From positions 1-64,000 of the forward strand of contig JANQLM010000121.1 of NCBI GenBank assembly GCA_028280635.1: DNA of 64,000 nucleotides, read 5' to 3'. Position 1 is the stretch's first letter, and the number at the start of each line of letters is the position of its first letter. Shown in pieces: positions 18,676-30,567 of this stretch. Below the pieces are notes generated by a model. That model worked only from the letters and a program-made list of their open reading frames with translations, was not told the origin of the DNA and ran no database searches. The translations under genes and the position numbers were made by a program. The DNA comes from Halieaceae bacterium (GTDB lineage Bacteria > Pseudomonadota > Gammaproteobacteria > Pseudomonadales > Halieaceae).

Positions 18676-20472
18676 GTGAGCGCAGACAAGATTCGTATCG
18701 GCGGCGCATCGGGCTTCTGGGGCGACGCCCCGTCGGCCACCCAGCAGCTTATTTCGATGTCGCGGCTGGACTACCTGGTGTACGACTACCTGGCCGAGAT
18801 CACCATGTCGATCATGGCGCGCGCCCGCGCGGCTGACGATACCAAGGGCTACGCCACGGATTTTGCCAACGCCGCCATGGCGCCCAATCTGGAGACCATT
18901 GCCGAGAAGGGCGTAAAGGTCATCTCCAACGCCGGCGGCGTGAATCCGGAGGCCTGCGCGGAGGCGCTGCGTTTTATCATCTCTGGCCAGGGTCTGGACC
19001 TGAAAGTGGCGGTGGTCAGCGGTGACGATTTGCGGGGGTCGGCAGCCGACTTTGCCGAGGCCACCGAGATGTTCACCGGCGAACCCTTCCCCGACCCGGA
19101 AACGATAGCCAGCATCAACGCCTACCTGGGTGCATTTCCGATTGCCCGTGCCCTGGAACTGGGGGCCGATATCGTCATTACCGGGCGCTGCGTGGACAGC
19201 GCCGTCACCCTGGGAGCCTGCATTCACGCCTTTGGCTGGTCGCGCAATGATTTCGACAAGCTGGCCCAGGGCAGCCTTGCCGGGCACATCCTGGAATGCG
19301 GCACCCAGGCCACCGGCGGCAATTTCACCGACTGGGAGAGTGTGGCCCAGGATCTGCAACAGGCCGGCTACCCCATCGCCGAGGTAGAGGCCAGCGGCAC
19401 CTTTACGGTCACCAAGCCGGCGGGCACAGGCGGTCTGGTGTCGGTGGGCACGGTAGCCGAGCAGATGCTCTACGAGATTGGCGACCCCCAGGCCTACGCC
19501 CTGCCCGATGTGATCTGCGACTTTTCCGAAGTCACCATTGAGCAGAGTGGTGAGAACCGGGTACGGGTGGCAGGTGCTCGCGGCCGCGGTGCACCCGCCA
19601 GTTACAAGGTGAGTGCCACCTGGGCCGACGGCTACCGGGCCGGCCACGTGTGGACCATGTATGGCCGCGATGCCGAGACCAAGTCAGAACACTTTGCCCG
19701 CTCGGTGTTCCAGCGCGCCGGCGCGGCCCTGCATGCGGCCGGCCTGCCGCCGTTCACGGAAACCAGTGTGGAGGTGATCGGCGCCGAAACCCACTTTGGT
19801 GCGGCCCGACAGGCGCGAGGTGTGCGTGAGGTTGACGTAAAGATCGCCGTCAAGCACCCCAGTGCCGCGGGTATCGGCATTTTCCTCAAGGAGATGACCG
19901 GCATGGCGCTGACCGCGCCGCCTGGCTTGACCGGCTTTGCCGGTGCCCGTGCCAAGCCTTCGCCGGTGGTGCGGCTGTTCTCCATGCTGGTGCCGAAAAG
20001 CGAGCTGTCGATTACCGTGGAAGTCGACGGGCATCGTGAGGTCTGCGACGAAGAGTACGGCGGTGATATCGGGGTACCGGAGCCACACCCGATACCCCGC
20101 ACCGAGGATGGCCCCCAGGTCAACGTATCCCTGGAGGCGCTGGCTTTTGGCCGCAGTGGCGACAAGGGCAACTTTGCCAACATCGGCATTATCTCGCGCC
20201 GCCCGGAATTCGTACCTTATATCGCCGCCTCGCTCACGGAAGACCGGGTGGCCGGGTATTTCGCCCACTTCCTGGCCTCGCCGGAAGGCAGCGTGAAACG
20301 CTTCTACCTGCCCGGCAGCCACGCTTTCAACTTCCTGCTCAAGGATGTACTGGGCGGTGGTGGGGTGGCCAGTTTGCGAGTGGACCCCCAGGGCAAGGGC
20401 TACGCCCAGCTATTGCTGGCGGAGCAGGTGCCTATTCCCCACAGCCTCGCCCAGAAGTTTCTCCTGATCTGA
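18676..20472 (+). CDS. Acyclic terpene utilization AtuA-like (DUF1446) protein
   Basis: KIRIGGASGFWGDAP...LEIGADIVITGRCVDSA; GTG start preceded by AGGAGGT; heads the acyl-CoA carboxylase operon. Confidence 0.85.
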   Translation: MSADKIRIGGASGFWGDAPSATQQLISMSRLDYLVYDYLAEITMSIMARARAADDTKGYATDFANAAMAPNLETIAEKGVKVISNAGGVNPEACAEALRFIISGQGLDLKVAVVSGDDLRGSAADFAEATEMFTGEPFPDPETIASINAYLGAFPIARALELGADIVITGRCVDSAVTLGACIHAFGWSRNDFDKLAQGSLAGHILECGTQATGGNFTDWESVAQDLQQAGYPIAEVEASGTFTVTKPAGTGGLVSVGTVAEQMLYEIGDPQAYALPDVICDFSEVTIEQSGENRVRVAGARGRGAPASYKVSATWADGYRAGHVWTMYGRDAETKSEHFARSVFQRAGAALHAAGLPPFTETSVEVIGAETHFGAARQARGVREVDVKIAVKHPSAAGIGIFLKEMTGMALTAPPGLTGFAGARAKPSPVVRLFSMLVPKSELSITVEVDGHREVCDEEYGGDIGVPEPHPIPRTEDGPQVNVSLEALAFGRSGDKGNFANIGIISRRPEFVPYIAASLTEDRVAGYFAHFLASPEGSVKRFYLPGSHAFNFLLKDVLGGGGVASLRVDPQGKGYAQLLLAEQVPIPHSLAQKFLLI

Positions 20473-20497
20473 ACCGCGTTCCATCGAGAGGATTGCC

Positions 20498-22132
<1,635 letters not shown>

Positions 22133-22153
22133 GCCGGAAACAGCGAGGACAGC

Positions 22154-22969
22154 ATGTTACCTGACGTAGAGTTTCTCGATCTCGAGCAGGCCGGCGATAC
22201 CCTGACCATCTGGTTCAACCGGCCCGAAGTGAAAAACGCCCTGTCTGATGAAATGGCGGGGGAGCTGGCGGCGGTGCTGGAGGCCCTGCCCCGGGAGCAC
22301 GATATTCGTTTCGTCATCCTGCGTGGCCGCGGCGGCGCCTTTTGCTCCGGCGGCGACCTGAAGATGTTCAAGACGGTTTTCCAGGACGGCGCCAGCCGTG
22401 AAGACATCGTCGGCTTCAACGCCGGCTTTGGCCGCATGTGCCATGCCATCAATGAGCTACCCCAGTTGTTCATCGTGTTGATTGAGGGTTATGCCATGGC
22501 GGGGGGACTGGGTGTTTCCTGCCTGGCGGACGTCGTAGTCACCACCGCCGATGCAAAGTACGCCCTCACTGAGGTCACGTTGGGGATTCCGCCGGCACAG
22601 ATCACCCCGGTGGTGATCAAGCGCATCGGTGCCTCGGAAGCCCGACGCCTGCTGCTGACGGCCCAGCGCTTTGATGGCGTTGAGGCTCATCGTCTGGGTT
22701 TTGCTCACTTCCTGGTCGACGATGCCATGGGCCTGGATGCCCAGGCCGCGGAATTGATTGCCGCGGCGCGGCGCGGGGCACCGGGCGCCATCGCGTTGAC
22801 CAAGCAGATCATCGGTGCCGCCGAGACCCTGCACGGCGATGACATCGTGCAGTTTGCCGCCGAGCGTTTCGCCGACGCCATGCTGGGCAACGAGGGCCGC
22901 GAGGGGATGGCGGCCTTTTCCGAGAAACGCCTGCCCAGTTGGGCGGCCAGCGGGGAGGAATCCGCATGA
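22154..22969 (+). CDS. Enoyl-CoA hydratase/isomerase (AtuE-like)
   Basis: LRGRGGAFCSGGDLKMF, EGYAMAGGLGVSCLADVVVTTADAKYALTEVTLGIPPAQI. Confidence 0.9.
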   Translation: MLPDVEFLDLEQAGDTLTIWFNRPEVKNALSDEMAGELAAVLEALPREHDIRFVILRGRGGAFCSGGDLKMFKTVFQDGASREDIVGFNAGFGRMCHAINELPQLFIVLIEGYAMAGGLGVSCLADVVVTTADAKYALTEVTLGIPPAQITPVVIKRIGASEARRLLLTAQRFDGVEAHRLGFAHFLVDDAMGLDAQAAELIAAARRGAPGAIALTKQIIGAAETLHGDDIVQFAAERFADAMLGNEGREGMAAFSEKRLPSWAASGEESA

Positions 22970-24957
22970 GTGCTTTCGACAGCGTGCTGGTAGCGAACCG
23001 CGGTGAGATTGCCTGCCGGGTCATTCGCACCGCCCGTGCACAGGGCTACCGCACTATCGCGGTGTACTCCGAGGCAGACGCCGGCGCACCCCATGTGCAG
23101 ATGGCCGACCAGGCAGTACTGATCGGCCCGGCCCCGGTGAAGGAGAGTTACCTGGATCCCCAGCGCATACTCGAAGCGGCGGCGCGCACCGGCGCGCAGG
23201 CCATCCACCCTGGCTACGGGTTCCTCTCAGAGAACGCCGATTTCTCCCGGGCCTGCAGCGAAGCGGGGCTGGTATTTATCGGCCCTTCTCCAGAGGCCAT
23301 CGACGCCATGGGCAACAAGGCGGAATCCAAGCGCCGCATGTTGGATGCGGATGTGCCCTGTATTCCGGGCTATCAGGATGCCGACCAGTCCGATGCAACC
23401 TTGATTGGCGCGGCGGCGGATATTGGCTTCCCGATCATGGTGAAGGCCGCCGCCGGCGGTGGCGGCCGTGGCATGCGCCTGGTACACAGCGACAGCGAGT
23501 TGCCGGACGCCCTGGCCTCGGCCCGTTCCGAAGCGGAAAGCGCTTTCGGCTCGGGCGAACTGATCCTGGAAAAAGCGGTGCTGCAACCGCGCCACGTGGA
23601 AGTGCAGGTGTTCGGCGACCAGCAGGGCAATGTCATCCATCTCGGGGAGCGTGACTGTTCGGTACAGCGTCGCCACCAGAAAGTGGTAGAGGAGTCCCCC
23701 TGTCCGGTGATGACAGAGGAGCTGCGCGCCGCCATGGGTGAAGCCGCGGTCAATGCCGCCAGGAGCATCGACTATGTCGGTGCGGGTACGGTGGAATTCC
23801 TGCTTGATGCCGACGGCAACTTCTACTTCCTGGAAATGAATACCCGCCTGCAGGTGGAGCACCCGGTGACCGAAATGGTGACCGATCTGGACCTGGTGGC
23901 ACTGCAGCTCGATGTCGCCCAGGGTCTGCCCCTGCCGCTCACACAGGGCGATGTGGCACTGACCGGCCATTCCATCGAGGTGCGCCTGTACGCTGAGGAT
24001 TCCCAGAACGACTTCCTGCCGGCCTCCGGTCCGGCGCTGCTGTGGCGGGCGCCGGTCGGGGAGGGTGTGCGGGTTGATCACGGCCTGTTGCAGGGCCAGG
24101 AGGTGTCGCCGTTCTACGACCCCATGGTGGCCAAGATAATCACCTGGGGCCCGGATCGTGAGGTGGCGCGCCGGCGGCTGCAGCGGGCCCTGGAGAACAC
24201 TGCGTTGTTTGGTTTTGAAACCAACCGCGCATTCCTGATGGATGTGCTGGCCAATGACTGTTTCGCCGAGGGCGGCGCTACCACGGCGTTTATCGCCGAG
24301 CAGTTTCCCGAGGGTTACGGCAACCCGGCGCCGGATGAATCCCTGCTACTGGTGGCGGCCTGCCTGCACTACCTGGAAGGGCTGGAAGGCTCAGAGCAGG
24401 GCATGGTGGCGCCCTCACTGCCCCTCAGCGGCTGGAGCGGTGCGCGCGGACTGGCCAGCCATGTTCGTTATGAGGTGGATGAACACGTTGTGGATATCCA
24501 CGTCGGCCAGCTTGGCACCGATCGCTACCGGGTGGAACTGGGCGGCGCGGAACACGAAGTCGCCTGGCTCGATGAGTTCGGCACCGGCGCCGCACGCATT
24601 GCCGTGAATGGGGTGCAGCACAACCTGGCGTTCTGCTTCCCGGCGCGCGGCGAGGTGGCCCTGCAACTTGGCGGGCATGCCGCCCAGTTCACCAATCAAC
24701 TGGCCTTCACCGCGGCCGACAGGGCGGCTGCCGGCAGCGGCACGGTGACGGCGCCCATGCACGGCAACCTGCTGGATGTGATGGTCAAGGTGGGCGACAG
24801 CGTCAGTGAAGGCGACGGCCTACTGGTGATGGAAGCCATGAAGATGGAGCACCGGCTGGTGGCGGAAGTGGCCGGCGAAGTGGTGGCTATCCACGCCAGC
24901 ACCGGCGAGCAGGTCGCCGCCGGAGCGGTACTGTTGGAGATAGCGGAGGCCTCATGA
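22966..24957 (+). CDS. Acyl-CoA carboxylase biotin carboxylase/BCCP (alpha) subunit (AtuF/MccA-like)
   Basis: VLVANRGEIACRVIRTAR, ATP-grasp, C-terminal biotinyl motif VMEAMKMEH. Confidence 0.95.
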   Translation: MSAFDSVLVANRGEIACRVIRTARAQGYRTIAVYSEADAGAPHVQMADQAVLIGPAPVKESYLDPQRILEAAARTGAQAIHPGYGFLSENADFSRACSEAGLVFIGPSPEAIDAMGNKAESKRRMLDADVPCIPGYQDADQSDATLIGAAADIGFPIMVKAAAGGGGRGMRLVHSDSELPDALASARSEAESAFGSGELILEKAVLQPRHVEVQVFGDQQGNVIHLGERDCSVQRRHQKVVEESPCPVMTEELRAAMGEAAVNAARSIDYVGAGTVEFLLDADGNFYFLEMNTRLQVEHPVTEMVTDLDLVALQLDVAQGLPLPLTQGDVALTGHSIEVRLYAEDSQNDFLPASGPALLWRAPVGEGVRVDHGLLQGQEVSPFYDPMVAKIITWGPDREVARRRLQRALENTALFGFETNRAFLMDVLANDCFAEGGATTAFIAEQFPEGYGNPAPDESLLLVAACLHYLEGLEGSEQGMVAPSLPLSGWSGARGLASHVRYEVDEHVVDIHVGQLGTDRYRVELGGAEHEVAWLDEFGTGAARIAVNGVQHNLAFCFPARGEVALQLGGHAAQFTNQLAFTAADRAAAGSGTVTAPMHGNLLDVMVKVGDSVSEGDGLLVMEAMKMEHRLVAEVAGEVVAIHASTGEQVAAGAVLLEIAEAS

Positions 24958-25829
24958 GCTATCGCTCTATCTTCGCGCCGGGCCTGTTCGCTGATCAGAC
25001 CATCCTGGTAACTGGTGGTGGCAGCGGTATTGGCCGCTGCATCGCCCACGAACTGGCATCGCTGGGTGCCCACGTGGTGATTACCGGGCGCACCCCGGAA
25101 AAACTCCATCGCGTGGTGGCCGAGATTGCCGAGGACGGTGGCAGCGCTGAAGGCCATAGCTGCGATAGCCGCGATGAAGAGGCTGTCGCCGCGTTGATTC
25201 AAGAGCTGGTGACCACGCGCGGCCGTATTCATGGCCTGGTAAACAACGCCGGTGGGCAGTTCCCCTCCCCCCTGGAAGCCATCAACAAGAAGGGTTTCGA
25301 AGCGGTGGTGCGCAACAACCTGGTGGGCTCTTTCCTGATGGCCCGCGAGGTGTTCAATCACAGCATGAAAAAGCACGGCGGGGCGATCGTGAACGTCACG
25401 GCCGATTGCGTGAACGGCTTCCCCGGCATGGGCCACACCGGTGCCGCCCGCGCCGGCACAGAGAATCTCTGCAAGACCGCGGCCTGGGAGTGGGGCCCCT
25501 ACGGGGTGCGCATGAATGCCGTTGCACCCGGCTGGATCGAATCCGCTGGACTCGATACCTACGACGACTCCATGACCGAGATGTTTCGCGGTGCCGCCGG
25601 CAAGGTACCGCTGAAGCGCATGGCTAGCGAGGCAGAGCTGTCTGCCGCGGTGTGCTTTCTGCTGAGCCCCGCCGCGGGCTATATCAACGGTGACACTATC
25701 CGCGTAGACGGCGGTGGCCAGTTTGGCTCCTCCCCCACGTACTGGCCCCTACCCGATGCCGCCATCAATGCCACGGAAGCCTACGACGGCTTCCACCGCG
25801 CCAGCCGCCCGAAAGTGCTGGAAGACTGA
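24954..25829 (+). CDS. SDR family oxidoreductase (AtuG-like position)
   Basis: ILVTGGGSGIGRCIA, NNAGGQFPSP; ATGA overlap with the upstream gene. Confidence 0.88.
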   Translation: MSYRSIFAPGLFADQTILVTGGGSGIGRCIAHELASLGAHVVITGRTPEKLHRVVAEIAEDGGSAEGHSCDSRDEEAVAALIQELVTTRGRIHGLVNNAGGQFPSPLEAINKKGFEAVVRNNLVGSFLMAREVFNHSMKKHGGAIVNVTADCVNGFPGMGHTGAARAGTENLCKTAAWEWGPYGVRMNAVAPGWIESAGLDTYDDSMTEMFRGAAGKVPLKRMASEAELSAAVCFLLSPAAGYINGDTIRVDGGGQFGSSPTYWPLPDAAINATEAYDGFHRASRPKVLED

Positions 25830-25845
25830 TTACGAGGACGATCCC

Positions 25846-26991
25846 ATGCAGTTCACTGAACAACACAACGCCCTGCGCCGCACGGTTTCCCGCTTTGTGG
25901 AAGAGGAGCTGAACCCCCATGTCGAAGACTGGGAGGCAGCGGGCCAGCTGCCGAGCCACGCCATCGTGAAAAAGGCGGGCGACCTCGGCCTGCTGGGCAT
26001 CGACAAGCCGGAGGCCTACGGCGGCCTGGGCCTGGACTTTTCCTACCAGGCGGTGTTCTCGGAAGAGCTGGGTGGTGCGGACCACGGCAGCTCTCCGTTG
26101 CTGCTCGGCGTGCACACCATGATGTCGACTCCGGCACTGGCCCGCTATGGCAGTGACGAGTTGCGCGAGGAGTTCCTGGTGCCCGCCATTGCCGGCGACA
26201 CGGTCTCCAGTATTGCCGTGAGCGAGCCCCATGCCGGCTCCGATGTCTCTGCGATCAAGACCACGGCGAAGCAGGACGGTGACGACTACGTGATCAACGG
26301 CACCAAGATGTGGATTACCAATTCCACCCAGGCGGATTTCTTCTGCCTGCTGGCCAATACCAGTGACGACACTGTGCACAGGAACAAGTCACTGATTATC
26401 GTACCCAGTGATACTCCGGGAGTGACCGTGGCGCCGAAGCTCGACAAATTGGGCCTCCGAGCTTCCGATACCGCGCAGGTGTTTTTCGAGGATGTACGCG
26501 TGCCCCAGCGCCACCGCATCGGTGAGGAAGGCATGGGTTTCATCTACCAGATGAAACAGTTCCAGGAGGAGCGTATGTACTGCGCACTGGTGCTGCTCAA
26601 GAACATGGACAACTGTATCCAGAAGACCATCGAGTATACCCGTGAGCGCGATGCCTTCGGCAGGGCGCTGCTGGACAATCAGGTCATCCAGTTCCGTCTG
26701 GCAGAGCTGCAGACTGAGGTGGAAGCGGTCCGCGCACTTTGTTACGCCGCAGTTGAGCAGCATGTGGCCGGAGAAGACATGACCATGAAGGCCTCCATGG
26801 TAAAGCTCAAGGCCGGCCGCCTGGGGGTGGAAGTGGCCAACAGCTGCCTGCAGTACTGGGGCGGCATGGGCTTTATGTGGGATAACTATTGTGCCCGGGC
26901 CTTGCGCGACAACCGGGTGAGCGGCATCGGCGGCGGTTCGGATGAAACCATGCTCAGCATCATCGCCAAGCATATGGGGACGCTCCACTAG
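25846..26991 (+). CDS. Acyl-CoA dehydrogenase (AtuD-like position)
   Basis: MQFTEQHNALRRTVSRFVEEELNPHVEDWE...SEPHAGSDVSAIKT...RLAELQTEVEAVRAL; start chosen after the upstream SDR stop. Confidence 0.92.
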   Translation: MQFTEQHNALRRTVSRFVEEELNPHVEDWEAAGQLPSHAIVKKAGDLGLLGIDKPEAYGGLGLDFSYQAVFSEELGGADHGSSPLLLGVHTMMSTPALARYGSDELREEFLVPAIAGDTVSSIAVSEPHAGSDVSAIKTTAKQDGDDYVINGTKMWITNSTQADFFCLLANTSDDTVHRNKSLIIVPSDTPGVTVAPKLDKLGLRASDTAQVFFEDVRVPQRHRIGEEGMGFIYQMKQFQEERMYCALVLLKNMDNCIQKTIEYTRERDAFGRALLDNQVIQFRLAELQTEVEAVRALCYAAVEQHVAGEDMTMKASMVKLKAGRLGVEVANSCLQYWGGMGFMWDNYCARALRDNRVSGIGGGSDETMLSIIAKHMGTLH

Positions 26992-27292
26992 GGGAGGCTT
27001 GCCTTGGCTTCAGGGATCGTGATCCCATCCGGCAAGCTGCGGTCAGGGAAGTGATTGAGCACGCCATCGCTTTTTCAAAGTGAGGCTGGCGGGAACCTGC
27101 AGCCAGAGCGATTGATCACGGGCCGTCGGCTTGACCGTGGGCGCTTTGGTGTGGCCTGTGGACACCTGGTGGACAGCCGCCGGCGGCTCCGATGTCAGTC
27201 GCCGCATTGTGCTGTCGGCCTACCGCGTTCACCTATGCCGCTCTGGTCGGCTGCCGTAGTATCTGCCCGGGCAGCCCGGTAGTGAACAACCG

Positions 27293-27781
27293 ATGATTTT
27301 TCATTTCATACTTGCCGCCACCATCATTTGCATTCTGGCAACCCTGATTGCAACCCGTGCGCAGGGCTTTGCTCCCCCGCGGGTGGTTGCCGTGTGCCTC
27401 CTGTGCCTGCTGACTATCCAGTGGGGCCTGGGCGGTATCCTGGTTGCGCTGCCGCATATTCTGATGCCAGACAGGATCGCGGACTTCATCGGCTGGGCTG
27501 CCGGCAGTCCATTCCAGGTAGAACTGGGGTTTGCCTCACTGGGCATCTCGTTGCTTGGCGTTTTGTGTTTCTGGCTGCGCGGTACTTTCTGGATAGCCCC
27601 GGTGGTCGCCCAATCCACCTTTCTCCTCGGAGCCGCCTTCGTTCATATCCAGGACGCCCTGCTGCACGACAACTTCAGCCCGGGAAATGCGGGTGCTGTA
27701 CTGTTTTACGATATTTCCCTCCCTCTCATTGCCTGCATGCTATTGATTGCTCACCGACGCCTGGAGGGTGATGAGACGTAA
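27293..27781 (+). CDS. Small membrane protein (DUF6790-like)
   Basis: 162 aa, multiple TM segments; GLGGILVALPHILMPDRIADFIGWAAGSPFQVELGFASLGISLLG. Confidence 0.7.
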   Translation: MIFHFILAATIICILATLIATRAQGFAPPRVVAVCLLCLLTIQWGLGGILVALPHILMPDRIADFIGWAAGSPFQVELGFASLGISLLGVLCFWLRGTFWIAPVVAQSTFLLGAAFVHIQDALLHDNFSPGNAGAVLFYDISLPLIACMLLIAHRRLEGDET

Positions 27782-27905
27782 GCCAGCGCGTTGCCCGAGG
27801 CCTCGATCAATTGTTTGCCAGAACGGCCTGATCCTATAGAGTGGTCGCCGTGCGGCAGTTTGATGCCGGATGTTTCTTGTTTCAGGCCGGGAGGTCGATG
27901 AATCC

Positions 27906-28316
27906 ATGATTACCGGATTGGACCACGCCGCCGTGCCCATCGAAGCCGTCGATGAGATGCTGGCGTTCTATCAGGGTCTTGGTTGTACGATTAAAGAAGA
28001 GTACTTGGGGCTGCTTTATTCAGTGTATTTCGGCGACAACAAACTGAATTTCCACGTGCCGCAGCTCTGGCAGGACGAAAACATGGCCCTGCGTGGGCGG
28101 AAGGCTCTACCCGGCTCGGGCGACTTCTGCTTCGTTTGGGATGGGTCGGAGAGAGACCTCAATCAACTTCTCGCTGGCCTTGGCGCCGAGATTGAAGAAG
28201 GTCCGGTGGAAAGAACCGGCGGGCGCCAGCAGGGGGCTCTGGGCATGAGCGTGTACACTCGCGACCCCGACCAGAACCTCCTCGAGTTCATTGTTTACCG
28301 GGCGCTCGAAGCCTGA
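27906..28316 (+). CDS. VOC (glyoxalase-like) family protein
   Basis: MITGLDHAAVPIEAVDEMLAFYQGLG...YTRDPDQNLLEFIVY. Confidence 0.85.
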   Translation: MITGLDHAAVPIEAVDEMLAFYQGLGCTIKEEYLGLLYSVYFGDNKLNFHVPQLWQDENMALRGRKALPGSGDFCFVWDGSERDLNQLLAGLGAEIEEGPVERTGGRQQGALGMSVYTRDPDQNLLEFIVYRALEA

Positions 28317-28330
28317 AACAGGAGGAAAAG

Positions 28331-28750
28331 ATGACTGGAACATGCGCATGTGGCTCGGTCAGTGTGGAAGTCAAGAGAGCCCCGGACTTTATCAACGACT
28401 GCAACTGCAACTTGTGTCGCAAGCTGGGCGCTGCCTGGGGCTATTTCTCTGGCGCTGAGGTTTCCAGCCAGGGAGCGACCTCCAGCTTTGTTCGCTGCGA
28501 CAAGAACACCCCGGCAGCCGAAATCCATCGCTGCGTTAACTGCGGCTCGGTGGTTTGTTTCACTGTTACAGAGTCGTATCAGCGCGAGCACGGTGCTATC
28601 GACCAGGTAGGCGTCAATATGAGGCTGTTTGATCCGGGTGACCTCGCAGGCCTTGAAGTTCGCTTCCCCGATGGTCTCGGATGGGCAGGTGAGGGTGCGT
28701 ATGAGTTTCGCCGGATGGCGTTAACGATCAGTGAGCAGACACCCTGGTGA
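28331..28750 (+). CDS. GFA family (CENP-V/GFA domain) protein
   Basis: CACGSVSVEV...DCNCNLCRKLGAAWGYF...RCVNCGSVVC Zn-binding Cys pattern. Confidence 0.85.
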   Translation: MTGTCACGSVSVEVKRAPDFINDCNCNLCRKLGAAWGYFSGAEVSSQGATSSFVRCDKNTPAAEIHRCVNCGSVVCFTVTESYQREHGAIDQVGVNMRLFDPGDLAGLEVRFPDGLGWAGEGAYEFRRMALTISEQTPW

Positions 28751-28824
28751 GTCATGCCGTTGTAGGACCGATGACCAGCTACCCGGGTGGGCCGGCGGCG
28801 CCATAGCGCGCCATATCTGCAGAT

Positions 28825-29595
28825 TTATGGGGCTGCGTGTATGGCTTTCCACAGTAAGCCCGGGAACCAGCGCCGCCAGCGCGTGAGAAACGCCGCCTGG
28901 CCGGGTCGCACCACCCACTGACCTTTCTCGATCGCGGTTTCCACGGCATTGATAATGAACTCGGGGGTGGCCATTTTGCCGGCGTCCCGTTGCTGCAACA
29001 GGCTGGCCGGCCCGTGTTCCGCGGCCTGGTCGATCAGGGGCGTATTGACCATGGGCGGACACACCAGCAGGAAGCGCAGCGGGCCCTCGCGGTTTTCGTG
29101 GTACAGGATTTCCGCGAAGCTGTTGGTGGCGGCCTTGGTGGCGCAGTAGGCACCCAGGGTAAGGGCGGGAATATCCCCGGCCATGGAGCCAAACATGATG
29201 ATGTCGCCGCGGCCACGCTGTGTCATGCCCGGCATCACGCTCTGCACCATGTTCACGGTGCCGCCATAGTTGATGGCCATCATCTTGTTGATGTCGCCAG
29301 CGTCGGATTCGGCCAGGCGCCGCGCCGGCATAATGGCGGCGCAGTGGGTCAGGCGGTCAATGGGCCCCAGTGCCGTCTCTATCTCGGCCACCAGTGCCCG
29401 CACGGCGTGGAGGTCGCTAACATCGCAGCGGTAGGCTGTGATGTTGGCGTGCTGGGCACAGGTCTCTTCCATGCCCTGCTCATCCATATCGACAACTGCC
29501 ACCGTCGCACCCGCGCGCGCCAGTTGCAGAGCCGCCTCGCGGCCCATTCCGCTGCCGCCTCCAGTGACGACAGCTACTTTCCCATGAAACGCCAT
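28825..29595 (-). CDS. SDR family oxidoreductase
   Basis: MAFHGKVAVVTGGGSGMGREAALQLARAGA; YCATKAATNSFA. Confidence 0.9.
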   Translation of the reverse strand: MAFHGKVAVVTGGGSGMGREAALQLARAGATVAVVDMDEQGMEETCAQHANITAYRCDVSDLHAVRALVAEIETALGPIDRLTHCAAIMPARRLAESDAGDINKMMAINYGGTVNMVQSVMPGMTQRGRGDIIMFGSMAGDIPALTLGAYCATKAATNSFAEILYHENREGPLRFLLVCPPMVNTPLIDQAAEHGPASLLQQRDAGKMATPEFIINAVETAIEKGQWVVRPGQAAFLTRWRRWFPGLLWKAIHAAP

Positions 29596-29899
29596 GGCTT
29601 GTTCCTTGCGTTGTACTCGAAATCCCACTGTGACGAGCGGGTCTATACAGCAGGTTAGCGCCGGCATCTGCGGAGGGACAATGTAGACCTGGTGCTTTCG
29701 GTGGCAGGACGGGCGAATAAAACCGCATCGCCTAACAAAGCATACCTGCCCGTTGCGCGAGGCAATCATTGAAAGACTGCAACCGGCAAGAATCTCGCCA
29801 TCCCGTGACACGCTGCTTTCAGAGTGTTGAGGTCTGACCCGGACGCGCCGCTACTTGAGTAAAATGTCACCGGATATCAGGCAGTACGGAGAACGAAGC

Positions 29900-30481
29900 A
29901 TGTCTAGGTACGAAACCAGGCCTCTTGATGTGGATACCTGGCCGGACTTTGCTCGCCTTGTTGATGCGAACAACGGCGTGTGGGGCGGTTGCTGGTGCAT
30001 GTGGTATCACGGCAAGCAGGAAGGTGCTGATGACTCTCCGGCTGCCAAGCGCAAGGCCAAGGAATGCCTGGTTCGGGAAGGTCAGGCCCATGCATCTCTT
30101 GTGTTCGAGGGTGCGGAATGTGTCGGCTGGTGTCAGTTCGGGTCGCCGGAAGAGCTTCCACGTATCCACAACCAGCGGGCCTATCTTGCCAGTGATCCTG
30201 AGCTGCCAGACTGGCGCATCACCTGTTTCTTTTCCGGCAAGGGGCATCGCGGCAACGGTGTGGCGTCTGCCGCCCTGCAAGGCGCGATAGAGCAGATTAG
30301 GACACTGGGCGGAGGACGCATTGAGGGCTATCCGGAAGACATCGAAGGTCGAAAAGCTTCGCCGGCATTCCTTTTTAACGGAGCGCTTTCCACTTTCGAA
30401 CGCCTTGGCTTCAAGCGCTCGCGCAAGATTGGCAAACACAAGTGGGTGGTAACCCGAACTGTTCGAAGATCTGCGCGCTGA
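29900..30481 (+). CDS. GNAT-family acetyltransferase
   Basis: WCMWYHGK...CVGWCQFGSPEELPRIHN...GKGHRGNGVASAALQGAIEQIR. Confidence 0.75.
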   Translation: MSRYETRPLDVDTWPDFARLVDANNGVWGGCWCMWYHGKQEGADDSPAAKRKAKECLVREGQAHASLVFEGAECVGWCQFGSPEELPRIHNQRAYLASDPELPDWRITCFFSGKGHRGNGVASAALQGAIEQIRTLGGGRIEGYPEDIEGRKASPAFLFNGALSTFERLGFKRSRKIGKHKWVVTRTVRRSAR

Positions 30482-30567
30482 TTTTTAGGCCTGACCTGCC
30501 CCGGCGTGTGTTCGCCCCGCTTGGAGCCTTCGCGGCAAGCGGCGGAGATGGCGGCGTCGGGTAGGTC

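Noticed and set aside
27055-27282. 75-aa ORF between the acyl-CoA dehydrogenase and DUF6790-like gene
   Set aside because: Arg/Gly-rich with no recognisable motif or convincing RBS; probably non-coding.
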